Positions 17,195-26,000 of a stretch of 47,576 bases of DNA are shown piece after piece. The notes under the pieces are model-generated. The model was not told the DNA's origin, made no database searches, and worked only from the letters and a program-made list of their open reading frames with translations. The stretch spans positions 1-47,576 of the forward strand of contig DIQT01000007.1 in the NCBI GenBank assembly GCA_002427365.1. The letters are read 5' to 3'. Origin of the DNA: Caryophanales bacterium UBA5455 (GTDB lineage: Bacteria > Bacillota_I > Bacilli_A > RFN20 > CAG-826). The position numbers and the translations under genes are program-made. How positions within the stretch are numbered: position 1 is the stretch's first letter; every line of letters begins with the position of its first letter.

Positions 17195-18337
17195 ATGAAT
17201 AAAGACGATTGGTCAGCACTGCTTGTCTATGCATTAATGTTAGTTGCGGCAATTTTTATTGGCATTCAAGTTGTCCAACCTGCATTAGCGGATCTTGGCT
17301 TAGAATCCGCGGGACAATATGCATTTGCCATTATTACAATTTTAATTGGGGCAATTATTAGTTCAATCTTTTTTGAACTCGGACATATTGTCGGGGCGAA
17401 AATTGGTGGGTACACCATTTTATCCGTTAATATTTGGGGCTTAAAAATTTATCGTTCAGGTAAAAAATGGAAAGTTGGTTTTCGGAGTTTTGAAGGCTTA
17501 ACCGGCGCGACCGAAATTGCACCAAAAAGCGAATCCGCAAATCCGCTTCCGTATTTATGGGGATCAACCATTTCATTTGTTATTGAAACAATAATTTTAA
17601 TTCTCGTGTTTGTTTTCACCGAAGAAATATCTTCACAAAGCGAATTTGTGTTAGAAGCATATTTCCATCATGGCGCACTTATTACCGTCGCAATTGGGGC
17701 AATGTTAGCAATTTATAATATTATGCCTTTTAAACTCGATACGCTTAATGATGGTCATCAATTAGCGTTAGTTAGTAATAAAATAAATAAAGAAGCGTTT
17801 AATGAACTTCGGAGGTTAAACGCGCTTACGTATGCTGGTCTTCCTTATGACGAGGTAAAAACGTTTACCACGATTACAACATTAACCGCTGAAGTTAATT
17901 TACGGGCAATCTATCAATTTGAAGATCAAGGTAAAAACGAAGATGCGTTGGCGTTAATTGAAGCGCTTAATACAAGTGATGTTCAACTTGACCCGATTAT
18001 GCGCGCGCGTATTCAAGCCCAAAAATTATGGCTCTTAATATTACTTGATCGAACAAGTGCCGCTAATGAACTATGGGAAAGTTTAGATGCTAAAAGTCGG
18101 AAAGCCATCGGTGATGACGATGCTTTAGAAACCATCCGCGCGTATTTCTTGTTTTCTGGTGTTGTTATTCATTCTGTTCACGAAAGTGTTTATGCGATTA
18201 ATTCGCTTCCAAAAGCGAAGAAAAAAGCCAAACACTCGTATCGGTTAGAAGAAGAAAAAGCATTAATGAATCAAGCGTATAAAGCCGTTCAAGAAGCAAA
18301 CCCTGATTGGGAAATCGTTGCCCCTGATCAACAATAA
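17195..18337 (+). CDS. M50/site-2-protease-like membrane protein lacking the first zinc histidine
   Basis: A 380-residue membrane protein. Its N-terminal half has about five hydrophobic segments (near residues 8-30, 40-58, 110-130, 148-168 and 168-180). It resembles intramembrane metallopeptidases: FELGHIVGAKIGGY at residues 60-73 sits where M50 enzymes have HExxH, and NIMPFKLDTLNDG (N175 to G187) resembles the second motif with its conserved Asn-Pro and Asp. The first His is Phe60 here, while Glu61 and His64 remain, so zinc catalysis is doubtful. The C-terminal half (about 195-380) is soluble, helical and resembles TPR-like repeats. GGAGG lies 8 bases upstream of ATG 17195, and the dehydrogenase ends 3 bases before. 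The family link is by motif only. Confidence 0.6.
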   Translation: MNKDDWSALLVYALMLVAAIFIGIQVVQPALADLGLESAGQYAFAIITILIGAIISSIFFELGHIVGAKIGGYTILSVNIWGLKIYRSGKKWKVGFRSFEGLTGATEIAPKSESANPLPYLWGSTISFVIETIILILVFVFTEEISSQSEFVLEAYFHHGALITVAIGAMLAIYNIMPFKLDTLNDGHQLALVSNKINKEAFNELRRLNALTYAGLPYDEVKTFTTITTLTAEVNLRAIYQFEDQGKNEDALALIEALNTSDVQLDPIMRARIQAQKLWLLILLDRTSAANELWESLDAKSRKAIGDDDALETIRAYFLFSGVVIHSVHESVYAINSLPKAKKKAKHSYRLEEEKALMNQAYKAVQEANPDWEIVAPDQQ

Positions 18338-18391
18338 TGTATACAATTCTTTAATATTGATAGAGAGAAGCATTAAATTGCTTACTTCTAT

Positions 18392-18420
18392 TTTACAAAT
18401 ATTTATTTACCAAGTATAAT
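18392..18420 (+). promoter_or_regulatory. Promoter of the Mn2+ riboswitch leader
   Basis: TTTACA (18392-18397), a 17-base spacer and a perfect TATAAT (18415-18420). The transcript would begin near 18427, shortly before the aptamer. Confidence 0.75.
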
Positions 18421-18445
18421 GATTTCGAATTGGTAAACAATTCTT

Positions 18446-18567
18446 CCTCAAAGGGGAGTAGTTAATTCTTACCGCCAACAACACGGAAATAACACCTGGT
18501 TGGTAAGACCGGATCTTCTGGAAACAAGACCTTTAGGCCATTTTTTGGTTTAGAGGTCATTTTATTG
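18446..18567 (+). promoter_or_regulatory. yybP-ykoY (manganese) riboswitch with terminator platform
   Basis: The aptamer begins CCTCAAAGG (18446-18454) and continues GGAGTAG, the hallmark of this class (AAAGGGGAGUAG). The 3' part ends ACAAGACCTTTAGG, so CCTTTAGG (18530-18537) closes P1. The same 3' strand forms a competing terminator: GACCTTTAGGCC (18528-18539) pairs with GGTTTAGAGGTC (18547-18558), 12 pairs including three G-U, followed by ATTTTATT. Mn2+ binding should hold P1 and prevent termination, turning the ATPase on. The class is established as Mn2+ sensing; the switching model here is inferred from the overlap of the two helices. Confidence 0.88.
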
Positions 18568-18586
18568 TAGAAGGAGCAAATAAATT

Positions 18587-21286
18587 ATGATTGAAACAAA
18601 AACTAAGGACCAGCTGTTAGTCGAGTTTGATGTTGATCCTAAAAGCGGTTTAACAAGTGAAGAAGCAAGCGAGCGGCTAAGTCGTGATGGTAAAAATAAA
18701 TTACCAGATGAAACGAAGAAGTCGTGGATTAAAATCTTTTTCGCCCAAATGAACGATCCGATGATTTATATTTTAATGGTGGCAATTGTTATTTCGATTG
18801 GTATCGCAATATATGAACAAATAACATCGGGATCAGCCAGTTGGCTAGACGCTGTTGTTATTTTTCTTGTCATTATTATTAATGCGATTATTGGTACTGT
18901 CCAAGAAATGAAAGCAGAAAACGCCCTTGATGCGTTAAAAAAACTAAGCGCCCCAATTTGTGTTGTTCGGCGTAATGGCGAACTTCATGAAATCAAAGCC
19001 GAAGACTTAGTAGTTGGCGACATTGTTATCTTAGAAGAAGGAAGAACCGTCCCTGCGGACTTACGATTATTAGAAAGCGTTAATTTAAAAGCGGATGAAT
19101 CAAGTTTAACGGGCGAATCCGTTCCGGTTAATAAAGATGCTGAGCTTGTCTACGCTAATGAAATGCCCATTGGTGACCGGGCGAATATGGTTTATAGTTC
19201 GACGCCCATCACATATGGTCGCGGTGAAGGAATTGTTGTTCGAACAGGTAGTAATACCGAAATTGGTAAAATTGCGGACATGCTTAAAGAAGCGGAAGAA
19301 GAAAAAACGCCGCTACAAAAACGGCTTGGTGACCTTTCTAAATTATTAGGAATTGTCGCTGTTGTTATTGTTGTTGTTATGTTAGCAATTGGTTTAATTC
19401 AAGGCCGCGAATGGTTAGCGATGTTAATGACCGCGATTTCACTTGCGGTTGCCGCTGTTCCGGAAGGATTAACCGCGGTTGTTACAATTACGCTAGCGAT
19501 GGGTGTCCAACGAATGGTTAAAGTTAATTCCATCGTTCGTAAACTTCCAAGTGTTGAAACCCTTGGCGCTGTTAGCGTTATTTGTAGTGATAAAACCGGC
19601 ACATTAACCCAAAATAAGATGACGGTTACAAATGCTTATATTAATGGCAAAATGGGTAAAATTGCCGACTTTAACGATGGAGAATTAAACCGCTTAGCAG
19701 CCGGGATGAGCTTATCATCAAATGCATCTGTTGATCATGGTGTGTATGGAGATCCAACCGAGATTGCCTTAGTGGAGTTTGCAAATTACTTTAATTTACA
19801 TAAAGATGACCTTGAAGCAAGTTCCCCACGGATTGATGAACTACCCTTTGATAGTGTCCGGAAAATGATGTCAACCGCCCATAAGAATAACGAAGAAACA
19901 ATCGTTTATACGAAAGGCGCGCTTGATAAAATTTTATTAAAAACAACACGAATTGAAATTGATGGTGTTGTGCGGCCAATAACAAAGGAAGATATTGATG
20001 AAATTTTATTAGCGAATAATAAAATGTCTAATCAAGCATTACGGGTTCTTGCGCTTGCAAGAAGCGAATATAACAAAACAATTAATGAAGATAATTTAAT
20101 TTTTGTCGGTTTTGTCGGCATGGTTGATCCACCGCGTCCTGAAGTCGCTCCGGCGGTTCAAACCTTAAAAAGCGCCGGTGTTCGAACGGTAATGATTACT
20201 GGTGACCACGTTGATACAGCATTTGCAATTGCCGTAGAATTAGGAATTGCAGATGATCCAAAGCAAACGATGACAGGTGTCGAGCTCGATGCGTTAACGC
20301 CTGAAGAACTTCAAGATGTCGTTGAAACAATTCGGGTCTTCGCTCGCGTTTCGCCGCAAAACAAAGTACAAATTGTTCAAGCCTTAAAAGCTAACGGTCA
20401 TATTGTCGCAATGACCGGTGATGGTGTTAATGATGCGCCAAGTTTAAAAACTGCGGATATCGGGGTTGCGATGGGAATAACCGGCACAGATGTAGCTAAA
20501 GGCGCCTCCGATATGGTCTTAATGGATGATAACTTTGCTTCGATAGAAAAAGCGGTTGAAGAAGGACGCGGTATTTACGCGAATATAAAGAAAACAGTTT
20601 GGTTCTTATTATCATCAAACTTTGGTGAAGTTATCTTAATGCTTCTTGCGGTCTTATTAAATATTAAACTATTACCGATGGTTGCTTCCCAAATTTTATT
20701 TGTTAACTTAGTAACGGATGCTTTGCCCGCGCTTGCACTCGGAGCGGATAAAAATAACGCGAACCTTATGGAAGAAGCACCGCGTGATCCAAACGAAAAA
20801 ATCTTTGCCCACGGCGGACTTTCGACAACATTAGGCTATGGCATCTTAATGGCCTTAACGTCATTTCTCGCCTTCTTTTATCCCGCATTTCATAATGGTG
20901 CGCTTACCATTAGTGAAATTAATGCGTTTTATGGAAGTAATGAAGTAGCAGCGATGCAAGCCCAAACGTATTCATTTACCGTTTTAGCAGTTAGTCAATT
21001 ATTCCATATGCTAGGAATGCTTAATCAAAAGAAGTCGGTTTTCCGGACATTTAGTAAAGACCACTGGCTTGCTTGGGTGGCTTTTTGGGTTGGGATGGCG
21101 CTTCAAGTCGCGGTTACGGAAATTCCGTTTATGAACGTCGCATTTTATACAGCGCACTTATCATTTATTGAATGGTTAGATTTACTCTTACTATCAATGG
21201 CCCCCCTTGTGGTGCATGAATTAGTTGTCTTCTTCATGTGGATTGAAAGTAAAGTTAAGGCGAAAAAAGTTAAGAAAGATTATTAA
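18587..21286 (+). CDS. P-type ATPase, SERCA/PMCA type; probable Mn2+ exporter
   Basis: An 899-residue P-type ATPase with the actuator motif SSLTGESVPV, phosphorylation loop CSDKTGTLTQNKMT, and hinge MTGDGVNDAPSLK. M4 has AAVPEGLTAVVTI, M5 SSNFGEVILML and M6 NLVTDALPALALG, which keep the SERCA-type ion-site residues (Glu in M4, Asn and Glu in M5, Asn and Asp in M6). Homology alone would give Ca2+-ATPase. The yybP-ykoY riboswitch directly upstream argues for Mn2+ efflux, as for YoaB of Lactococcus and MgtA of pneumococcus, which pair this riboswitch with a P-type ATPase. AAGGAG upstream supports ATG 18587. A terminator at 21301-21333 ends the unit. Confidence 0.9.
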   Translation: MIETKTKDQLLVEFDVDPKSGLTSEEASERLSRDGKNKLPDETKKSWIKIFFAQMNDPMIYILMVAIVISIGIAIYEQITSGSASWLDAVVIFLVIIINAIIGTVQEMKAENALDALKKLSAPICVVRRNGELHEIKAEDLVVGDIVILEEGRTVPADLRLLESVNLKADESSLTGESVPVNKDAELVYANEMPIGDRANMVYSSTPITYGRGEGIVVRTGSNTEIGKIADMLKEAEEEKTPLQKRLGDLSKLLGIVAVVIVVVMLAIGLIQGREWLAMLMTAISLAVAAVPEGLTAVVTITLAMGVQRMVKVNSIVRKLPSVETLGAVSVICSDKTGTLTQNKMTVTNAYINGKMGKIADFNDGELNRLAAGMSLSSNASVDHGVYGDPTEIALVEFANYFNLHKDDLEASSPRIDELPFDSVRKMMSTAHKNNEETIVYTKGALDKILLKTTRIEIDGVVRPITKEDIDEILLANNKMSNQALRVLALARSEYNKTINEDNLIFVGFVGMVDPPRPEVAPAVQTLKSAGVRTVMITGDHVDTAFAIAVELGIADDPKQTMTGVELDALTPEELQDVVETIRVFARVSPQNKVQIVQALKANGHIVAMTGDGVNDAPSLKTADIGVAMGITGTDVAKGASDMVLMDDNFASIEKAVEEGRGIYANIKKTVWFLLSSNFGEVILMLLAVLLNIKLLPMVASQILFVNLVTDALPALALGADKNNANLMEEAPRDPNEKIFAHGGLSTTLGYGILMALTSFLAFFYPAFHNGALTISEINAFYGSNEVAAMQAQTYSFTVLAVSQLFHMLGMLNQKKSVFRTFSKDHWLAWVAFWVGMALQVAVTEIPFMNVAFYTAHLSFIEWLDLLLLSMAPLVVHELVVFFMWIESKVKAKKVKKDY

Positions 21287-21300
21287 AATAAAGTATAGAA

Positions 21301-21333
21301 AAAGGCCGTTAGTTAATAACGACCTTTTTTTAA
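21301..21333. terminator. Terminator between convergent ATPase and mscL genes
   Basis: AAAGGCCGTTA (21301-21311) pairs with TAACGACCTTT (with one mismatch) and is followed by a T run on the plus strand. A-rich sequence on the left lets it also work for mscL on the minus strand. Confidence 0.75.
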
Positions 21334-21348
21334 TTAGCTAAATTAAAC

Positions 21349-21876
21349 TTATTCTTCTTTGCTTTTTGTTGGGGTAGGCGCTTTTTCTGGCGCTGCTTTT
21401 TCTACTTTAAGCAAATCACGAATTTCTGTTAAGAGTGCAAGATCAGGACTTAATTCCGGTTCTTCTTCAACAACTTCTTCTTCGACAACTTCTTCGCCAT
21501 TTTCTTCAGCGTGTTTGGCTGCGTGTTTGGCGTGGAATGCTAACCGTTTTTCTGCCGCTTTCATTGCGACTTTCACAATGATGAATAAGACAAACGCAAC
21601 GATTAGGAAGTCGATAACTGTTTGAATGAATTGCCCATAACGAATCGCGCCTTCGGCAACAACTTCAACACCATCTTCAACGACCGCTTTTTTGAATATC
21701 CATTTCCAGTCCTTAACGTCAGCACCAACGAGTGTTCCAATAACCGGCATTAAGATGTCGTTTGTTAACGAAGTGACAATTGCTTTGAAGGCATTACCGA
21801 TAATAACCCCAACGGCCATATCGAGAATGCTTCCTTTTGAGATGAATTCTTTAAACTCTCTAAAAAACTTCTTCAT
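21349..21876 (-). CDS. mscL: Large-conductance mechanosensitive channel MscL
   Basis: A 175-residue subunit of the homopentameric channel that opens under membrane tension and protects against hypo-osmotic lysis. The N-terminal amphipathic helix MKKFFREFKEFISKGSILD leads into TM1 with the gate region AVGVIIGNAFKAIVTSLTND; TM2 lies near residues 75-98. The C-terminal bundle LLTEIRDLLK is typical, but it is separated from TM2 by an unusually long, highly acidic stretch (Glu/Val-rich, about residues 115-145), and a Lys/Pro tail follows. The family is usually about 130-150 residues. Of several in-frame starts, 21876 is chosen because GGAGGAG lies just upstream and the protein then begins at the conserved helix. 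Confidence 0.95.
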   Translation of the reverse strand: MKKFFREFKEFISKGSILDMAVGVIIGNAFKAIVTSLTNDILMPVIGTLVGADVKDWKWIFKKAVVEDGVEVVAEGAIRYGQFIQTVIDFLIVAFVLFIIVKVAMKAAEKRLAFHAKHAAKHAEENGEEVVEEEVVEEEPELSPDLALLTEIRDLLKVEKAAPEKAPTPTKSKEE

Positions 21877-21952
21877 GAAACTTCTCCTCCATTTCTTCTC
21901 TATTATAGTGAAGAATAATGGAAACTTAAATAGGAAAATGTAAAAGTAGTTA

Positions 21953-21980
21953 TAAAAAAGCCACATTTTGGCAATGTGGC
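21953..21980 (-). terminator. Terminator after degV
   Basis: GCCACATT (21960-21967) and AATGTGGC (21973-21980) form a perfect 8-bp stem. On the minus strand it is followed by a run of T residues (plus-strand A residues 21954-21959). Confidence 0.85.
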
Positions 21981-22002
21981 GTTAATTGATATTTAAATTA
22001 CA

Positions 22003-22881
22003 CTAATTAAGAAGTTCGTTTTTAACATTACGGACATATAGAATCCCAATTGTTCCTTCACCGCAGTGGGCAGAAATTACGCAACCGGCTTTTTGTAAGA
22101 TAATGTTTTCAGGGGGAACAAGTTTAGAAATTTCTTCTAAATAATATTCGGCGTGCTCATCACCAAGGACACCACTAGAAGTAATAAAAACAGTGCTTGT
22201 ATCAATTCCTTCTTCAAGATGTTTTTCAAACATCTTAAGTTGGAACTTTAATGCTTTTTTAATTTTACCTTTTGGTAATTCCGCCGAATCCATTTTTCCG
22301 TTAGCGACAACGATATACGGATGCGCGCGTAATGCTTTTCCTAAAATAAACTTCGCTGATGTCATCCGGCCCCCGCGATATAAGTAGTCGATGGTTTCGA
22401 CAATGAATTGGGAACGAATTCGTTCACGAACATCTTTCATTCCTGCAACGACTTCCTCCACAGTTTTACCTTCTTTAATCATACGATCAGCATTAATAAG
22501 TAATAAGGCGATACCTGAAGATAAGTTTTCTGAATCAACGAAATGAATTCTTCCTTCGGGGAAAGATTTCGCCATCATTTTTGCAACGTTTAATGTTCCT
22601 GACATGCTCCCCGCAATGCCAGTAAAAATAATGTCATAATCTTCATCAATGTACTTTTTAAAAGTATCATGAAATAAAGTAGGCGCAGGTGCGGAACTAC
22701 GGGGCATTTCACCCGTTTCTTCAATTAGTTCAAACATGCGGTTTGTTGTTAGTTCAATACCATCTAAATACGGGTGACCCGCGATTGTGACGGTTAAAGG
22801 AATAACAGCGATATTATATTTTTCAATTAATTCATTAGAAAGATCGGCGGTTGAATCGGTAATTAATTTAATTTTACGCAT
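22003..22881 (-). CDS. DegV-family fatty-acid-binding protein
   Basis: A 292-residue DegV protein. The family binds a long-chain fatty acid in a two-domain fold and, as FakB, presents it to the kinase FakA for entry into phospholipid synthesis. The start MRKIKLITDSTADLSNELIEK and the segment VIPLTVTIAG are diagnostic; SENLSSGIALLLINAD carries the usual serine near the carboxylate site. ATG 22881 is preferred over the longer frame because GGAGG lies immediately upstream. It stands alone between two terminators. No fakA is seen in the window, so FakB function is likely but not shown. Confidence 0.92.
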   Translation of the reverse strand: MRKIKLITDSTADLSNELIEKYNIAVIPLTVTIAGHPYLDGIELTTNRMFELIEETGEMPRSSAPAPTLFHDTFKKYIDEDYDIIFTGIAGSMSGTLNVAKMMAKSFPEGRIHFVDSENLSSGIALLLINADRMIKEGKTVEEVVAGMKDVRERIRSQFIVETIDYLYRGGRMTSAKFILGKALRAHPYIVVANGKMDSAELPKGKIKKALKFQLKMFEKHLEEGIDTSTVFITSSGVLGDEHAEYYLEEISKLVPPENIILQKAGCVISAHCGEGTIGILYVRNVKNELLN

Positions 22882-22969
22882 AGGTTCCTCCGTATGAAAA
22901 ATTATAAACATTTATAATTTTAAAATCTATACAAGCAATTTATTTTAACATAAAAGACTTAAAATGTAA

Positions 22970-22996
22970 TAAAAAAGCTAGGTCTATGACCTAGCT
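22970..22996 (-). terminator. Terminator after tldE
   Basis: AGCTAGGTC (22976-22984) pairs perfectly with GACCTAGCT (22988-22996) around TAT, followed on the minus strand by six T residues. Confidence 0.9.
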
Positions 22997-23004
22997 TATA
23001 AAGT

Positions 23005-24333
23005 TTATTCACCAGAAATCGCTAACGATTTAACTTTGATGGATGGAGTAAGAATTGAAGAAGGCTGTAATTCGAGATTATTACCAACTAAGACAACATC
23101 TTTAAATAACGTAACTAAATTGCCAGCGATTGTAATTAAATTAACCGGTTCCGCAATTTTGCCATCACGAATCATAAACCCATTTGCTTGTAAGGAGAAG
23201 TTACCTGATTGTGGATTAAGTCCTGCATGTAAGCCTTGAACTTCTTTAATGTATAATCCTAATGATACGGTGCTAATAATTTCTTCTTCGCTCTTTTTGC
23301 CCGGTTTGATTGATAAGCCCCGGAAGCCAATCCCGATTTTTCCACCGCCACCGACGGCATTACCAGTTGTTTCAACGCCTTCTTTAGCGGCCGTGCCTAA
23401 GTTATACGCATAAGATTTTAAGATTCCTTTTTCAACGAATGTTTTTTTGCTTGTCGCAACGCCTTCGCTATCAAAGTATGTATAGAAGATGTTATTCGCT
23501 AACGGATTTTCAATAATTGTTACTTTTTTTGAAGCAACTTGTTCATTAAGTTTACCAACAAATAACGATGTTTGCTTTTGGACGTTTTCCGCATTGGCGT
23601 TACCCATAAATGCTGCTAATAAACTTGCCGTTGTGGAGGGATTTAAAACAACTGGGTATTTGCCTGATTTAGCGGGTTTTCCACCAAGTTGAGCGAGAGC
23701 GTTTTTAGCGATTTCTTCAACTAATTTATCGACATCAACACTCGCAAGGTCATTACCTAAATGGATTTTATAACCCGATTTTACATCTTCATCTTGTTTA
23801 ACAATAACGGAACCATAAATATAAAAGTAATTAGATTTGGACCGTAAGTTAACACCATAGGAGTTGCGTTTAATCCGTTCCGAGGTTTCTTCACTATAAG
23901 CAACCGCTTCAACATCACTAATCCGTGGGTCATAGGCTGCAAGTTTCTTTTCGATTTCTAATAACAGGTTAATTTTTTCTTCCGTTGTAACACTCGCAAG
24001 TTCTTTTTTAAATGTCGTTTTGCGTTTATATTTTGGTGAACCTTTAAAAATAATCGCCGGTTGATCATCTTCATTAACCCGTGCGTTTTCAACAATCGCC
24101 GCAACGAGTTCCGCAGGAGTTTTAGCAGTGATTTTTTCCGTTGATGCCGCACCAAATTTTCCGTTTACGATTCCCCGTGCGCCAATAGCTTCCGAGTCAG
24201 CAACCGAGAATTGATCGACGACGCTTTTATAAATACTAATTTCTGTGGAGTTTTCTGCAACATAATTTACTTCCGCCGCTTCAATACCAGCAGCTTCGGC
24301 TAATGAGAAGAATTTTTCAAAGTTGAATTTCAT
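23005..24333 (-). CDS. tldE: TldE/PmbA-like subunit of the TldD-TldE metalloprotease
   Basis: A 442-residue protein homologous to TldD but without the HExxxH zinc motif, which identifies it as the TldE (PmbA) partner. TldD-TldE is a heterodimeric protease that threads unfolded peptides into an internal chamber; in E. coli it matures microcin B17 and degrades CcdA. Recognisable stretches are EVNYVAENSTEISIYKS at the N-terminus and GGGGKIGIGFRGLSI plus a run of C-terminal beta strands. Its ATG overlaps the tldD stop (ATGA), so the two subunits are translationally coupled. No ribosomal-peptide gene is visible nearby, so its local substrate is unknown. Confidence 0.92.
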   Translation of the reverse strand: MKFNFEKFFSLAEAAGIEAAEVNYVAENSTEISIYKSVVDQFSVADSEAIGARGIVNGKFGAASTEKITAKTPAELVAAIVENARVNEDDQPAIIFKGSPKYKRKTTFKKELASVTTEEKINLLLEIEKKLAAYDPRISDVEAVAYSEETSERIKRNSYGVNLRSKSNYFYIYGSVIVKQDEDVKSGYKIHLGNDLASVDVDKLVEEIAKNALAQLGGKPAKSGKYPVVLNPSTTASLLAAFMGNANAENVQKQTSLFVGKLNEQVASKKVTIIENPLANNIFYTYFDSEGVATSKKTFVEKGILKSYAYNLGTAAKEGVETTGNAVGGGGKIGIGFRGLSIKPGKKSEEEIISTVSLGLYIKEVQGLHAGLNPQSGNFSLQANGFMIRDGKIAEPVNLITIAGNLVTLFKDVVLVGNNLELQPSSILTPSIKVKSLAISGE

Positions 24334-25727
24334 TTTAAGCTCCCTCCGCTTCCACCAACGGTAATTTCCCGAACACGGATTGTTGGTTGACCAACGTCGG
24401 CTTGGATGGAGCCACTACTTGCTCCACACATTCCTTGACCACGTTTTAAGTCATTACCGACCATGTCGATGTTTTGAATAATTTCTGCACCACTACCAAT
24501 AAGTGTTGCGCCTTTAACTTGTTCCGCAATTTTACCATCACGAATGATATACGCTTCGTTAGCGGCAAAGTTGAATGCCCCCGTTGCGGGGTTAACACTA
24601 CCGCCACCAAGACTTTTTGCGTATAAGCCTAATTTAACGGAAGCGATAATTTCTTCCGGTGTCGAAGTGCCATTATCGATATATGTATTTGTCATTCGAC
24701 TTGTTGGTTCATAGCGATAGTTTTCCCGTCGACTGGAGCCGGTTGAGGCTTTGCCCATTCTTCGACCATTAAAGCTATCGATCATGTAAGAAGTTAAGAT
24801 ACCATCTTTAATTAAAACGTTCTTTTTGCCAGGTGTTCCTTCATCATCATAGTTAACGGAACCCCATCCATTGGTTATTGTGCCATCATCAATCGCGGTA
24901 ACAACGGGATTTGCGATTTGTTGGCCTTCTTTACCAGTAAAGACCGAGAAGCCTTTCGCAACCGAACTAGCTTCTAAGGCGTGACCACAAGCTTCGTGGA
25001 AGATGACGCCACCAAAGCCATTACCAATAACAACGGGCATTTTGCCACTTGGAGCGGGTTTGGCAACAAGCGCACTTAATGCGGCTTCGGCAACACTCTT
25101 CGCCATTTCTTTTAAATCGATAACGTCTTCAAAGTATTCATAGCCACCTTGTAAACCAGGCCCTTCAAAGGCACTTTCAATACCGTTTTCATCAGCGGCA
25201 ACCGCCATTAAAACAAACCGTGTATGTTCACGCGCATCATTAATTTCTTTACCATCGGAATTAAAGATTTTAATTACTCTTCGTTCTTCAATAACACCAG
25301 TAACGGCTTGAACTATTTTTGGTGAGTATGATTTAATAATTTCATTTGTTTCTTTTACAAGTTCAATTTTCTTTTCAACAGGAATATCTTTTCCGGAAAT
25401 CTTCGCAGCGTGAGTTTTCTTAACACGAACTTTGGTAATGGAATCGACCGTTAACTTCCGTTCTTCGCGAAAACTTGCCGCGAGGGTGTTCGTTAGTTTT
25501 AAGAGCCCTTTTTTGCTAATATCGTTAGTGGAACCATAAACGCTATTAAAACCATTTAATAAGCGAATACCTGCGCCGTACGTCGTTGAGGAGCTTGGTG
25601 ATTGTGTTTTACCGTTTTCAACCCGGAGCCCATAATTCTCAATTTCTTCAAGATAAATTTCGACAAAGTCGGCACCAGTGGCTAAGCCAGCGTTGAGGAC
25701 TTCGAGCGCTAATTTTTTTGAAATCAT
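24330..25727 (-). CDS. tldD: TldD, zinc-binding subunit of the TldD-TldE metalloprotease
   Basis: Catalytic partner (465 residues) of TldE. The zinc site is HEACGH at residues 244-249 in GGVIFHEACGHALEA, with the further conserved cysteine in MCGASSGSIQADVGQP near the C-terminus. The N-terminal FVEIYLEEIENYGLRVENGK and the run RRMGKASTGSSRRENYRYEP are also family features. AAGGAGG lies just upstream of ATG 25727. The gene is divergent from rpmE across a 273-base gap. tldD and tldE form a two-gene operon closed by the terminator at 22970-22996. Confidence 0.95.
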   Translation of the reverse strand: MISKKLALEVLNAGLATGADFVEIYLEEIENYGLRVENGKTQSPSSSTTYGAGIRLLNGFNSVYGSTNDISKKGLLKLTNTLAASFREERKLTVDSITKVRVKKTHAAKISGKDIPVEKKIELVKETNEIIKSYSPKIVQAVTGVIEERRVIKIFNSDGKEINDAREHTRFVLMAVAADENGIESAFEGPGLQGGYEYFEDVIDLKEMAKSVAEAALSALVAKPAPSGKMPVVIGNGFGGVIFHEACGHALEASSVAKGFSVFTGKEGQQIANPVVTAIDDGTITNGWGSVNYDDEGTPGKKNVLIKDGILTSYMIDSFNGRRMGKASTGSSRRENYRYEPTSRMTNTYIDNGTSTPEEIIASVKLGLYAKSLGGGSVNPATGAFNFAANEAYIIRDGKIAEQVKGATLIGSGAEIIQNIDMVGNDLKRGQGMCGASSGSIQADVGQPTIRVREITVGGSGGSLK

Positions 25728-25912
25728 AGTTTACCCTCCTTTTGGATAAATTAAACAATAGTTAAGTTTAGTATAATAACTTTGATAATGCGATAAATAA
25801 ACATAAAAACACGCCTTTTTACCGCAATTAATATGTAATTTACATCATATTAGGGTGCTTTACCAACATAAATTTAACTTTCTTTGCGAGAAACCGCTTT
25901 CTATGATTGTTT

Positions 25913-25947
25913 TTGATTGATTTAGCCGAAAAACATGGTATTATAAT
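25913..25947 (+). promoter_or_regulatory. Probable rpmE promoter and leader
   Basis: TATAAT at 25942-25947 is a strong -10. TTGATT at 25917-25922 is a possible -35, but the 19-base spacer is long. The leader to 26000 has a hairpin CTTACT/AGTAAG near 25957-25975, perhaps for control by the ribosomal protein. The rest of the gap between tldD and rpmE is AT-rich with nothing I recognise. Confidence 0.5.
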
Positions 25948-26000
25948 CAAGCAAACTTACTTTGGAGCAGTAAGCTTCAAGGCGGAAGGAGAACAAAATT

